Shown: positions 35,246-45,164, counted from the stretch's first letter. The stretch is DNA of 64,000 nucleotides from Aquiflexum balticum DSM 16537 (GCF_900176595.1 NZ_LT838813.1:2808001-2872000), one strand, 5' to 3'. Notes: generated by a model from the letters alone, not told the origin. Program-made: numbers and translations.

Positions 35246-35405
35246 TTTTGAACCACAAAAGGGACAAAAGTTAACAAAAGGTTTTGGATCTAATCCGTCT
35301 AATTATCCATTTTTTGTCATTTCGATATAAGATTGAAATGAACAATAGTCGTAGATTATATTTATTAATTCTTTTGATTCCTTTTGTCCCTTTTGTGGTT
35401 CAAAA
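35246..35405. repeat. 25-base perfect inverted repeat between convergent genes
   Basis: Arms at 35246-35270 and 35381-35405 are exact reverse complements over 25 bases and enclose about 110 bases. Each arm, in the sense of its own gene, begins soon after that gene's stop and reads as short A-rich repeats (ACAAAAGGG, ACAAAAG). It may act as a large hairpin at the 3' ends of both transcripts, or be a dispersed repeat inserted twice. Confidence 0.85.
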
Positions 35406-35414
35406 ATTTTCATT

Positions 35415-36452
35415 TTAATCTTCAATTTCCACCAATTCGGGTTTGGTAACCTTTTTTATCCCTGCTACTTCTTCCAAAAACATGATGGTTTCATTTAGCA
35501 CTCCTTCCCAGTCTTTTGAAGTGATATCAGACGCGATGACATGGTCTCCCGATTCAGGAAATGCTTTTTTCACTTTAAGGTTCCCGGGAGTATTTACTTG
35601 TTCAAACATTTCCAGCATATGAGGTACTGAAACCACCTTGTCCTGTTCCTCCTCATTTTTGTAATAATAGGCCAAAAATAAGGGTTGGTTTATTTTGGAG
35701 AATGTTTCGGAATTCATGGTACTCCTGATTAGTATGGCCAAGCTTTTATAACTATTGATATGATATTCTTCTGACCAGTATTTGGCTTTTTCGCCTTCCC
35801 TTTTGTTCATAAGCACCCCGTTTTCATATTGGAAATTTTCTGCCAGATAGGCTAACCAAGGTTTGAAAAATATTTCCAATTGATCACCGTATTCTCTGAC
35901 ACAAGGGGAGTATAGCACCAAAGCTTTCATATCAGGCCTTTCGGAGGCCAGATTCAATGAAAGTGCTCCCCCCATAGAAGTTCCAATGACAATCACTGAG
36001 TCGCCAAGGCTTTTCCCGACCATATAGGCCTCCCTCACCTCATCAAGCAGCATTTTTGCAGTCAGATGCTTGAAAGCATCGGGACGCGAAATCCCGTGTT
36101 CGGGAAGTCTGATAAGATAAAGGTTAGCTCCAAAGTGGGCCGCAACCTCTCTATGGACAGGATGTCCTTCTTTTTCACTCGCTCCAAAGCCATGTATATA
36201 TACAATGGAATAGGGCGTTTTACTTTTATTGAGACTATCGGCCCAAACAATTTTGGCTTCATTGTCCGGTTTTAGACCTTTGACAGTATCGGATTTGGAA
36301 TGAACAAATTCTGTCAGTTCATTTAATCTTGTAGGTACTTCAGGATAATCACCTGCTAGATTTTCTGTTTTGGCTTTTGGTCCAAACATGTAGACCACGG
36401 CAAGAACAATAGCCAAGGTCATTACAACTTTCAATACATTTTTCATCATCAC
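35415..36452 (-). CDS. Alpha/beta hydrolase, membrane-anchored
   Basis: A 345-residue protein with an N-terminal hydrophobic anchor (about 6-24). The nucleophile elbow GTSMGGA (Ser in GxSxG) and the preceding VYIHGFGAS oxyanion segment identify the fold; the catalytic His is probably in the C-terminal ESGDHV segment. It resembles lysophospholipase/carboxylesterase-type hydrolases but the substrate is open. Convergent with the oxidoreductase gene. Confidence 0.85.
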   Translation of the reverse strand: MMMKNVLKVVMTLAIVLAVVYMFGPKAKTENLAGDYPEVPTRLNELTEFVHSKSDTVKGLKPDNEAKIVWADSLNKSKTPYSIVYIHGFGASEKEGHPVHREVAAHFGANLYLIRLPEHGISRPDAFKHLTAKMLLDEVREAYMVGKSLGDSVIVIGTSMGGALSLNLASERPDMKALVLYSPCVREYGDQLEIFFKPWLAYLAENFQYENGVLMNKREGEKAKYWSEEYHINSYKSLAILIRSTMNSETFSKINQPLFLAYYYKNEEEQDKVVSVPHMLEMFEQVNTPGNLKVKKAFPESGDHVIASDITSKDWEGVLNETIMFLEEVAGIKKVTKPELVEIED

Positions 36453-36626
36453 TGAAATTTGACTGCTAAGGTAAAAATTTTAATTCCGAAAAAAATCAAG
36501 TTCTCATCTCTGACTTTTCAAATTTGAAAATGTTTCGCTTTCACTTTTATGACAAACAAGGTAATTGACATATGACTTTGGTCATCCCAAACACCCATAT
36601 CAATTTTCACCTTATATAAAAGGCCT

Positions 36627-36658
36627 TTGCTAAATGACAAGTAATATTCTTATCTTCG
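36627..36658 (+). promoter_or_regulatory. Candidate promoter of the M28 peptidase gene
   Basis: TTG at 36627-36629 and TATCTTCG at 36651-36658 (one mismatch to TAnnTTTG), 21 bases apart, and 21 bases before the ATG at 36680. Confidence 0.45.
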
Positions 36659-36679
36659 GTCAAACCATTATCGTTCAAT

Positions 36680-38332
36680 ATGAATTTCAATAAGTTTAAA
36701 TCATTTCTGACAATTGCTCTTTTGGGCCTTTATACTGTTTCTTGTCAACCGACAGAGACAGCACCTTATCAATTTGAGATAGTTGACTTGGAGGAACATT
36801 TAATCACTTTATCTTCAGATTCATTTATGGGAAGAATGCCATTTACGGAAGGAGAGGAGATTACCATCAAATATCTCGAAAATGAATTCAAGTCAATAGG
36901 TCTGGAGCCTGGAAACGGGGACAGTTATTTTCAGGATGTGCCCATGGTTTCCATTGCTACCAGGCCTTCAAATGAAATGACGGTCAAATCAGATTCCAAA
37001 GAACTGAAACTGGAAGGATTGAAGGATTACGTCTTGTGGACACAGCGAACAGAGGCTACTCAAAATTTCGAAGATGTTGAAATAGTTTTTGCAGGATTTG
37101 GGATCGTTGCCCCTGAGTATGGTTGGAATGATTACAAAAATATTGATGTAAAGGATAAAATAGTCATGGTTCTGGTCAATGATCCGGGATTTGGAACAGA
37201 GGATGAAACACTTTTCAAAGGAAATACCATGACCTATTACGGACGTTGGACTTATAAATTTGAAGAAGCGGCAAGACAAGGGGCATTGGGAACGCTGATT
37301 GTGCACAATACAATTCCTGCAGGCTATGGATTTAATGTGGTGCAGAATAGTTGGAATGCAGTGAAACTTTATTTGGATACCAGAGGCAAGGATATCTACA
37401 ACCCTGTGTTTGAAGGTTGGGTTACACTTCCAACGGCCAATCAATTATTTGAAATGGCCGGATTAAATGAAAGGGAAATGCTGGCACAGGCAAGAAAGCC
37501 GGATTTCCAAGCTATTCCTATGAACTTGAAAGCAAGTTCCTCAATGGAAGTTGACGCTACCTATGATATTTCAAAAAATGTCATAGCCAAAATCACCGGG
37601 AGCAAAAGACCTGATGAATACATTATTTACACAGCCCACTGGGACCATTTGGGAATAGGTAAGCCTGATGAATCCGGAGACAGCATTTACAATGGTGCTT
37701 TGGACAATGCAAGTGGCACTGCGGCCCTTTTGGCTTTGGCCAAAGCTTTTAAAACTGATAAAGAACCGGAAAGAACCATTATATTCCTTTCTGTAACAGC
37801 AGAAGAGCAGGGCCTATGGGGTTCGGCCTATTATGCAGAAAATCCTGTTTACCCTGTGGAAAAAACCGTTGCCAATATCAATATGGATGGCATCAACCCT
37901 TATGGAAAAATGAAGGATGTTTCGTTGATTGGTATGGGCCAATCCGACCTTGAAGACTTACTGAATAATGAATTGGAGAAAGTAGGCAGATACAGTGCAC
38001 CGGAACCAACCCCTTCAGCAGGATATTATTTCAGGTCTGATCATTTCAATTTTGCAAAGGTGGGAATACCGGCACTATATTTTCAAACAGGGATTGACCA
38101 TGTTGAAAAGGGCAAGGAATATGGCAAAGATTTGCAGGCCGAATATACCGCTCAATATTACCACAAACCCTCTGACTCTTATGACCCTAAAAGATGGAAC
38201 CTGGAAGGTGCAGTAGATGATGTGCAATTATTGTATCAAGTAGGTAAAAGGCTTTCAGATAGCGATATATGGCCCCAATGGAAAGAGAGCTCGGAGTTTA
38301 AAGCAATTAGGGAAGCATATATGAAGAAATAG
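36680..38332 (+). CDS. M28-family zinc peptidase (lipoprotein)
   Basis: A 550-residue protein with a lipobox-like VSCQ near residue 21. A PA-type insert (about residues 100-250) precedes the M28 domain, in which the metal and catalytic residues appear in order: TAHWDHLG, GALDNASG, TAEEQGLWGS, INMDGI and the last metal His in FRSDHFNF. Family members are aminopeptidases or carboxypeptidases; the likely place is the periplasm. It stands alone in front of the second TetR gene. Confidence 0.9.
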   Translation: MNFNKFKSFLTIALLGLYTVSCQPTETAPYQFEIVDLEEHLITLSSDSFMGRMPFTEGEEITIKYLENEFKSIGLEPGNGDSYFQDVPMVSIATRPSNEMTVKSDSKELKLEGLKDYVLWTQRTEATQNFEDVEIVFAGFGIVAPEYGWNDYKNIDVKDKIVMVLVNDPGFGTEDETLFKGNTMTYYGRWTYKFEEAARQGALGTLIVHNTIPAGYGFNVVQNSWNAVKLYLDTRGKDIYNPVFEGWVTLPTANQLFEMAGLNEREMLAQARKPDFQAIPMNLKASSSMEVDATYDISKNVIAKITGSKRPDEYIIYTAHWDHLGIGKPDESGDSIYNGALDNASGTAALLALAKAFKTDKEPERTIIFLSVTAEEQGLWGSAYYAENPVYPVEKTVANINMDGINPYGKMKDVSLIGMGQSDLEDLLNNELEKVGRYSAPEPTPSAGYYFRSDHFNFAKVGIPALYFQTGIDHVEKGKEYGKDLQAEYTAQYYHKPSDSYDPKRWNLEGAVDDVQLLYQVGKRLSDSDIWPQWKESSEFKAIREAYMKK

Positions 38333-38452
38333 ATTAAAACTGATTTTGCATAGGAGCCGAAATTTTTTTTGTGTGTAATACAAACTTTTTCTATATAGGT
38401 ATAAACTATTTAGGTGGCAATACCGTTATGATCGTGTTTTTATTCAAATTTT

Positions 38453-39133
38453 ATGGAAGCCATACTCCGGAAAATCCGAGTTGAAATCAATCAGAATATA
38501 TTTCTCAAAGACCCTTTCAGTTCTGACTTGGGAAGAGAAATCATTGAGCAATCAATTGAAATGATTATTGAACTTGGATTTGAAAATTTTACTTTCAAAA
38601 AATTGTCGAGTAAGATTGGTTGTACTGAAACAGCCATATACCGTTACTTTGAAAATAAACACAAGGTTTTGCTTTACCTGACTTCGTGGTATTGGGGATA
38701 TCTGGAACAGAACTTGGTTTTTGGGACTGCGAATCTCACTGATTCAAGAAAAAAATTGGATATAGCCATTCAAATTTTAGTAAAAGGCCCCATATTTACT
38801 CAAAATGATTTTATAAACCCTTTATCATTAAGGAGTTTGTTGACAGATGAAGCTGCAAAGGCAATTATGACAAAGGAGGTGGATGACGAGTATCAAAAGG
38901 GCTTCTTCAACCATTACCACAAATTGGGTGAAAGGATTGCCAAAATAATTTTAGAGATAAACCCAGATTTCGAGTACCCGAAAGCATTGGTTTCCACGGT
39001 AATGGAATCCAGTCTCATGCAGTCTTATTACGCAAAGCATCTTCCCGGATTGACTGAACATCAGCAGGGAGATGAAAAAAGAATTGATTTTTTCCACAAC
39101 TTAGTTTTCAAAACCATAGAAAATGAAAATTGA
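38453..39133 (+). CDS. TetR-family regulator of the ABC export operon
   Basis: A 226-residue protein whose N-terminal part carries the TetR helix-turn-helix (FKKLSSKIGCTETAIYRYFENKHKVLLYL, about residues 45-75) after a 25-residue extension. The C-terminal ligand domain is unassigned. It overlaps the ABC gene by 11 bases and so is co-transcribed with an export system, which fits a repressor of an exporter. Confidence 0.88.
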   Translation: MEAILRKIRVEINQNIFLKDPFSSDLGREIIEQSIEMIIELGFENFTFKKLSSKIGCTETAIYRYFENKHKVLLYLTSWYWGYLEQNLVFGTANLTDSRKKLDIAIQILVKGPIFTQNDFINPLSLRSLLTDEAAKAIMTKEVDDEYQKGFFNHYHKLGERIAKIILEINPDFEYPKALVSTVMESSLMQSYYAKHLPGLTEHQQGDEKRIDFFHNLVFKTIENEN

Positions 39134-40823
39134 TTATACGCTGACACCGTTAAAGAGATTCTTTAACCTTTTGAATGAAGAGAAAAAGGAGGTTTATGCC
39201 ATCTATTTTTACTCATTGCTCAATGGTGCCGTTTCTCTGATATACCCTTTGGGGATACAGGCCATTGTGAATTTCGTCCTTGGGGGAAGGGTAAGCACTG
39301 CTTGGTTGATTATGATTTTGGTTGTGGCTTTGGGGATCACTTTTGGTGGATTTCTTCAAATCTCCCAACTATATCTCACTGAAAAACTTGAACAGCGCAT
39401 ATTCACCAAAGTGGGATTCAGTTTTGCATACCGCCTGCCAAAACTCAAATTGGACGAATTGCAGGATAAACATACTCCAGAATTGGTGAATCGTTTTTTT
39501 GATGCAGTAAATCTTCAAAAGGGAGTTTCAAAAATCCTGATTGATTTTTCTTTTGCGATGGTACAGATTTTCTTTGGTATGCTTTTGTTGGCTGTCTATA
39601 ATATTTTCTTTTTGATTTTCAGTTTATTACTCATTCTGATGATCATTTTGATTTTTTATTTTACCAGCCCAAAAGGTATGGAGACCAATTTAAAAGTTTC
39701 AACCAAAAAATATGAAACAGCCTATTGGTTGGAAGAGATCGGAAGGACTTTGGCCACCTTTAAACTCGCAGGTAATTCCAAACTTCCTTTTTATACAATA
39801 GACAAACTATTACAGTCCTATGTGGATTTCAGGAATAAGCACTTTTCCGTATTGGTCTTCCAATACAAGGTGATGATTGCCTTTAAGGCCCTGATCGTGA
39901 CTACTTTACTTATAGTGGGTAGTTTGTTGTTGATTGATAATCAGATCAGTATCGGTCAATTTGTAGCTGCTGAAGTAATCATAATCCTGATTGTAAGTTC
40001 AGTTGAAAAAGTGATTTTATCGCTGGATGTTGTCTATGATACTTTGACTGCTACTGAGAAAATAGGTCAGATCATGGATTTACCATTGGAAAGGCAAGAA
40101 GGTACCGAAAAATCACTTACCACAAATAATGAAAGTCTGAAGTTTGAGTTGCGCAACCTGAGTTTCAAATCCAAGAATGAGACTTTTGATGTTGTTCATG
40201 ATGTCAGTTTCACATTAAACCCAGGAGAGAAAGTGATTCTTACCGGAAAAAGCGGTAGTGGAAAGAGTACCTTGATGTATTTGATGTCAGGGCTTTTCAG
40301 TGATTACAGGGGAAGGGTGATAGTCAATGGGCTCCCGATAGATACTATGAATCTGGAAAGATTAAGAGGCTACATTGGGGATAGTCTTTCTCACCAATCT
40401 ATTTTCCATGCAAGTATTTACGATAATATCACCTTGCACAAAGATGTAGAAGATCAGCATGTAAGGGAGATCATTGACCTCGTTGGACTTAAGGAATACA
40501 TTTATTTGCTGGAAAAAGATTGGGATACTGTTCTATTGCCGGAAGGAGGTACTCTGAGTAAGTCAATAGTGAGTAAAATAGTTCTTGCAAGGTGCCTTGT
40601 CAATTATCCTAAAGCGCTTCTTTTGGAAAATATGATAACCTATTTGGATCCATTGGAAAAATCAAGGGTCCTCGATTTTATTCTAAAAGGGAATTGGACA
40701 GTGTTGATGATATCTGAGGATGCTGATACTATGAGGAAATTCCCAAGAGTTATAAAAATTGATATGGGCAATTTAATATTTGATGGCAGCAGTGAGGAAT
40801 ATCTTAATAATTACAATAATTAA
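39123..40823 (+). CDS. ABC exporter, fused membrane and ATPase domains with degenerate motifs
   Basis: A 566-residue half-transporter with six helices (about residues 20-310) and an ATPase domain. There is no C39 peptidase domain. Walker A is intact (GKSGSGKS, 375-382). The signature LSGGQ reads LSKSI (478-482), Walker B ends LLLEN (E502, N503) where the DE pair is expected, and the H-loop His is missing (ISEDAD). The Q-loop glutamine position is also changed. It may hydrolyse ATP poorly or work as one half of a heteromer. It is followed by HlyD and TolC genes, so it looks like a type 1 secretion system of Bacteroidota. Confidence 0.87.
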   Translation: MKIDYTLTPLKRFFNLLNEEKKEVYAIYFYSLLNGAVSLIYPLGIQAIVNFVLGGRVSTAWLIMILVVALGITFGGFLQISQLYLTEKLEQRIFTKVGFSFAYRLPKLKLDELQDKHTPELVNRFFDAVNLQKGVSKILIDFSFAMVQIFFGMLLLAVYNIFFLIFSLLLILMIILIFYFTSPKGMETNLKVSTKKYETAYWLEEIGRTLATFKLAGNSKLPFYTIDKLLQSYVDFRNKHFSVLVFQYKVMIAFKALIVTTLLIVGSLLLIDNQISIGQFVAAEVIIILIVSSVEKVILSLDVVYDTLTATEKIGQIMDLPLERQEGTEKSLTTNNESLKFELRNLSFKSKNETFDVVHDVSFTLNPGEKVILTGKSGSGKSTLMYLMSGLFSDYRGRVIVNGLPIDTMNLERLRGYIGDSLSHQSIFHASIYDNITLHKDVEDQHVREIIDLVGLKEYIYLLEKDWDTVLLPEGGTLSKSIVSKIVLARCLVNYPKALLLENMITYLDPLEKSRVLDFILKGNWTVLMISEDADTMRKFPRVIKIDMGNLIFDGSSEEYLNNYNN

Positions 40824-40835
40824 TCCTTTTGGACA

Positions 40836-42188
40836 ATGATAGGTATTTCAAATAACAAAATCGGGAAAGATTTCACCTTCGAAGAGTTTAAAAGTTTTGG
40901 AATGACAATTCCAAAAGAGGAGAGCAAGAAAAGGATCAGAATATTACTATGGTTTTTGATAGGGACTTTTCTTTTTCTTTTTCTTCCCTGGACCCAAAAT
41001 GTCAGAACAAAAGGTTTTGTAACAGCTTTGAGACCGGATCAGAGGCCTCAGACTGTACATTCAATCATTGCAGGAAGGATAGAGAAGTGGTATGTGGCAG
41101 AGGGTGAATATGTCCAAAAAGGCGATACAGTTTTGTTGATTTCTGAAATCAAGGATGATTACTTTGATCCTTTACTTTTGGAAAGAACAAAGCTTCAGGT
41201 GGATGCCAAAACCATGTCGGCAAGGTCTTATTCAGAAAAAGTCCGTTCCCTTGAAATCCAGATACAGGCATTGAAGGAAAATAATGTTTTGAGAAGGGAA
41301 CAGGCAGATAACAGGCTGAAAATGGCCGAACTTCAAGTAACTTCTGACAGCATAAGATTTGAGCAGGCCAAGGTGAACTTTAAAGTCGGAGTGGATCAGC
41401 TTGATCGGGCAGAAAAACTGTACAATGAGGGACTTCGTTCTCTTACGGATTTTGAACAAAGAGAACTTAGATTCCAGGATGTTCAGGCAGGTTTGATAGC
41501 TGCAGAAAACAAGTTGCTGCAAAGTATCAATGCGAGGATAGCAGCCATGATTGAGTTGAACGCCATTGACAATGATTTTAGAGATAAAATGGCCAAAGCA
41601 AGTGCAGATATGTATGAGGCCATGTCTTCACAGTTTGATGCAGAAGCTACAGCTACCAAGTTGGAAAATCAATATGCAAATTATGAAGTCAGAACAGGTT
41701 TCCGTCATATTCTTGCCCCTCAGGAAGGATATATTACCCAAGCGATTCAGGTAGGTATAGGAGAGACAATCAAGGAGGGAGCTGAGATAATAAGCATACT
41801 TCCGGGCAATGCCCAATTGGCTGTAGAGATGTACGTTGCTCCGGTAGATTTTCCGTTGTTGAGAATAGGGAATAAAGTTAGATTTATTTTTGACGGTTGG
41901 CCTGCTATCGTTTTTTCAGGATGGCCTCAGATAACTAATGGTACTTTTGGAGGTATGGTACAAGCTATTGACAATTTTAGTGGTGCCGATGGATATTACA
42001 GGGTTTTGGTTGTGGAGGATCCTGAAGAGGAGCCCTGGCCGAAGGCTCTCCGTATTGGTTCAGGTGCAGATGGGATATCCTTGCTGAATGATGTGCCACT
42101 TTGGTATGAAATATGGCGTCAGCTAAATGGATTCCCACCGGATTATTATACTTCAAGAGAAAAGGCTGAAAACAGGAAAACCAAGTAA
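40836..42188 (+). CDS. HlyD-type membrane fusion protein
   Basis: A 450-residue adaptor: a transmembrane segment at about 36-52, a lipoyl half-domain (WYVAEGEYVQKGDTVL), a long coiled-coil hairpin (about 105-255), a second lipoyl half (ILAPQEGYITQAIQVG) and a beta-barrel domain. It bridges the ABC exporter and the TolC-type channel. It begins 12 bases after the ABC gene and its stop abuts the start of the next gene. Confidence 0.92.
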   Translation: MIGISNNKIGKDFTFEEFKSFGMTIPKEESKKRIRILLWFLIGTFLFLFLPWTQNVRTKGFVTALRPDQRPQTVHSIIAGRIEKWYVAEGEYVQKGDTVLLISEIKDDYFDPLLLERTKLQVDAKTMSARSYSEKVRSLEIQIQALKENNVLRREQADNRLKMAELQVTSDSIRFEQAKVNFKVGVDQLDRAEKLYNEGLRSLTDFEQRELRFQDVQAGLIAAENKLLQSINARIAAMIELNAIDNDFRDKMAKASADMYEAMSSQFDAEATATKLENQYANYEVRTGFRHILAPQEGYITQAIQVGIGETIKEGAEIISILPGNAQLAVEMYVAPVDFPLLRIGNKVRFIFDGWPAIVFSGWPQITNGTFGGMVQAIDNFSGADGYYRVLVVEDPEEEPWPKALRIGSGADGISLLNDVPLWYEIWRQLNGFPPDYYTSREKAENRKTK

Positions 42189-43574
42189 ATGAAACGCATA
42201 CTCTTTGTAATTATAATTTCTTTTCTGAATTCACCGCTTATTGGTCAGGAATTGCTTTCCTATGATGATTATATGTTATGGGTGAGGAGCTTTCATCCTG
42301 TAGCCAAGCAGGCAGATATCACTGTTGAATTTGGTGAAATGGAACTCCGTGCTTCAAGAGGGGGATTTGATCCTAGACTATATGGTGATTATGAAGCCAA
42401 GAGATTTAAAAACACCAACTATTATGATAAAAGAGAGGGCGGGATTGTAATTCCAACTATGGCAGGTGTGGAATTGAAAGGTTTGATTGAATATAATACC
42501 GGTACTTTGCTAAATCCGGAATTGGAAGTACCTGATGACGGTTTAGTTGCTTTGGGAGCATCTGTCAATCTTGCTCAAGGCCTTTTGATAGATAAGAGGC
42601 GGGCAGCACTGAGACAGGCTCAGGTCTTTAATGAATCCACCAAAGCAGAACGGATTCAGATCCTTAATGACCTTTATATGGAATCTACTGAGGCATATTG
42701 GTCTTGGGCAGCGGATTATCAAAACGTACAGGTCTTGGAGGGTGGAGTAAAACTCGCAGAAGAGCGGTTTGAAATGGTCAAGGAAAGCTATATTCAGGGA
42801 GATTTCCCTGCTATCGATACCGTGGAAGCCTACACGCAAGTAATGGACAGGATTTATAGATTACAGACTGCCCAAATTCTGTTTTTCAAGTCCACCCAAT
42901 TTTTGAATACTTTTCTATGGGATGAAAATGATGAACCAGTAGACCTATTGGAATCAGTTTATCCTGAAAATGTTCTAGATGCAATGGTGTTCGATTACAG
43001 CAAAGAATCCATGCGTGAGTATATTTATAGGCATCCCCAATTACTATTGACTGATTTTGACATTGAATCTCTTCAGATAGAAAGAAGGTATAAAGCCAAT
43101 ATGTTGCTTCCGGTAGTCAAGGTCAATTATAATTTTTTGGTGGAGCAAGTCAATGAATTTCAATTATCCCCCTTTTTGGAAAATAATTACAAACTTGGGA
43201 TGACTTTTTCCATGCCTCTTTTTTTGAGAGGAGAACGCGGAAATCTGGGATTGACTAAATCAAAAATCAACTTCAAAACCTACGAAAGGGATTTGAAATT
43301 GCTCCAATTGACCACAAAATTGGAAAGCGAAATTTACAATTTTGAAACGGTAGAAAGACAATTAGGTGTATATACCAATAACGTCAACGGACTGCAGAAA
43401 CTTTTAAAAGGGGAAATGATGAGATTTGAAGTAGGAGAAAGTTCTCTTTTCCTTGTCAATGCCCGGGAGGTCAGTCTTATCAGTGCGCGGACTACCCTCA
43501 ATGAACTTGCTGCTAAAAGAAAATCTGCTTACGCCAAAATGCTCAACGCCGCGGGTTTGGGGTTTGATGAATAG
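42189..43574 (+). CDS. TolC-family outer-membrane channel (ABC operon)
   Basis: A 461-residue protein with a signal peptide ending in LIGQ and TolC-type helical repeats. Its ATG directly follows the HlyD stop with no gap. It completes the TetR-ABC-HlyD-TolC exporter. The exported substrate is not evident; no RTX or small secreted cargo gene is adjacent. Confidence 0.92.
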   Translation: MKRILFVIIISFLNSPLIGQELLSYDDYMLWVRSFHPVAKQADITVEFGEMELRASRGGFDPRLYGDYEAKRFKNTNYYDKREGGIVIPTMAGVELKGLIEYNTGTLLNPELEVPDDGLVALGASVNLAQGLLIDKRRAALRQAQVFNESTKAERIQILNDLYMESTEAYWSWAADYQNVQVLEGGVKLAEERFEMVKESYIQGDFPAIDTVEAYTQVMDRIYRLQTAQILFFKSTQFLNTFLWDENDEPVDLLESVYPENVLDAMVFDYSKESMREYIYRHPQLLLTDFDIESLQIERRYKANMLLPVVKVNYNFLVEQVNEFQLSPFLENNYKLGMTFSMPLFLRGERGNLGLTKSKINFKTYERDLKLLQLTTKLESEIYNFETVERQLGVYTNNVNGLQKLLKGEMMRFEVGESSLFLVNAREVSLISARTTLNELAAKRKSAYAKMLNAAGLGFDE

Positions 43575-43623
43575 ATGTTAAGACTTTATCTCAAATCACC
43601 TTCATATAAAAAATAAAAAAGAT

Positions 43624-43653
43624 AATCCCGCAAAACCAAAGTCTTGCGGGATT
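43624..43653. terminator. Hairpin terminator between the TolC and oxidoreductase genes
   Basis: AATCCCGCAA and TTGCGGGATT pair around a ten-base loop. The T-rich run follows on the minus-strand side (ATCTTTTTTATTTTTT), so it is strongest for the leftward oxidoreductase transcript and weaker for the exporter operon. Confidence 0.8.
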
Positions 43654-43700
43654 GTCCCCTTATAAGGTAAAAGGAAAACTGAGTCTGCTGATTTTCAACT

Positions 43701-45164
43701 TCAGCCCAAATTCCAACCCTCCCGATACTCCCTTTTCACAAACTGATTGGCAGCTTCAAAATTGGTTATTTTCATATTTGGGCCATCCCATACCAGCTTG
43801 ATTCCTCTACCCGGATAATTGAATCTGTTGGATCCGTCCCTTCTTGGCTCTCTGTAATCATAACTTCTGATAGCAAGATTGCCCATCAATACGGATTCAG
43901 TTAAGGGACCTGCTATTGAAAATGGTGAACTTAGCTGATCGTATTCCTTACTGCCATACCCTCCAATACAAGCTTCCACCCAGTTATTATAATGGCCGCC
44001 GTCTCCTTTGGGGACCCTATACAAAGTCTCAGGAACCTTTATTTCTTTTGTCCGGGAAGTAGGTAAAAGTTTCGGATCCTTTCCGTAGGTACCGCACATC
44101 ATTTTTCCTTTTGTCCCCTCTATGATGACCCCGTTTCCTCCATCACCCATCACTTCATTTGGCCCCAACTCTTCAGGTCGGGAAGGCTGAATACCACCAT
44201 CCATCCAATGGAAGGACAAATCCTCCTTACCTTCTCTTTTAAATCTCAAGGTGATATGAGATGAAGGGGGGCAACTTTCCGGGAAATAACCTCTTTGGAA
44301 TTCTCCAACATAAACTGAACCCACACTACACTCTGCTGATTCAGGATAGCCTAGTCCCAATACCCTGAAAGGAGGCTCCATGATATGACAGGCCATATCT
44401 CCCAATGCACCTGTTCCATAATCCCACCAACCTCTCCAGTTGAATGGAATTAAATTAGTGACATAGTCTTTTTGAGGAGCCGTTCCCAACCACAGGTCCC
44501 AATCCAAATCTGCCGGAGGGGTGGCTTTTTCACTTGGCCAGGGAATACCCTGAGGCCAAACAGGTCTGTCAGTCCAGGACCAAACCCTTGTCGCTTCTCC
44601 TATCAAACCTGCATTGTACCATTCTACCATTTTTCTGACTCCTTCACCTGATGAGCCCTGATTTCCCATTTGGGTGACCACTTTATATTTTTCCGCTGCC
44701 TCAGTCAGGATTCTTGCCTCATATATATCGTGGGTGAGGGGCTTCTGTACATAGACATGCTTTCCCAATTGCATGGCTGATAAGGCCTGAATGGCATGCA
44801 TGTGGTCAGGAGTGGAGACTGTAACGGCATCTATGTTTTTATGCTCTTTATCAAGCATTGTTCTGAAATCTTTATAATACTTTGCTTTTGGGTGTGCTTT
44901 TACACTGCTTTGGGCCCGGGTATCATCCACGTCGCACAAGGCAATAAAATCAGCTTTACCACTATTGGACACACCCCGAACATCTCCGGTTCCCATTCCT
45001 CCAACTCCAATGCCTGCAACTCTTAATTTATCTGAAGGGGCGATAAATCCCGGACCGCCCAATACATGTCTTGGTACAAAATAAAACCCGGCAACGGCCG
45101 TAGCAGAGGCTTTAATAAAATTTCTTCTGGAATTATCGTTTGGGGGCAATGTTTCCTTTTTCAT
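43701..45164 (-). CDS. Gfo/Idh/MocA oxidoreductase with Tat signal
   Basis: A 487-residue protein with a twin-Arg signal (NDNSRRNFIK) and hydrophobic region, so exported by Tat. The Rossmann motif GIGVGGMG and the QKP variant of the family's EKP (YVQKPLT) are seen. It is of the larger Gfo/Idh type common in Bacteroidota that degrade polysaccharides, and probably acts on a sugar or glycoside in the periplasm. The neighbour across the divergent region is a GH20 hexosaminidase. Confidence 0.88.
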   Translation of the reverse strand: MKKETLPPNDNSRRNFIKASATAVAGFYFVPRHVLGGPGFIAPSDKLRVAGIGVGGMGTGDVRGVSNSGKADFIALCDVDDTRAQSSVKAHPKAKYYKDFRTMLDKEHKNIDAVTVSTPDHMHAIQALSAMQLGKHVYVQKPLTHDIYEARILTEAAEKYKVVTQMGNQGSSGEGVRKMVEWYNAGLIGEATRVWSWTDRPVWPQGIPWPSEKATPPADLDWDLWLGTAPQKDYVTNLIPFNWRGWWDYGTGALGDMACHIMEPPFRVLGLGYPESAECSVGSVYVGEFQRGYFPESCPPSSHITLRFKREGKEDLSFHWMDGGIQPSRPEELGPNEVMGDGGNGVIIEGTKGKMMCGTYGKDPKLLPTSRTKEIKVPETLYRVPKGDGGHYNNWVEACIGGYGSKEYDQLSSPFSIAGPLTESVLMGNLAIRSYDYREPRRDGSNRFNYPGRGIKLVWDGPNMKITNFEAANQFVKREYREGWNLG

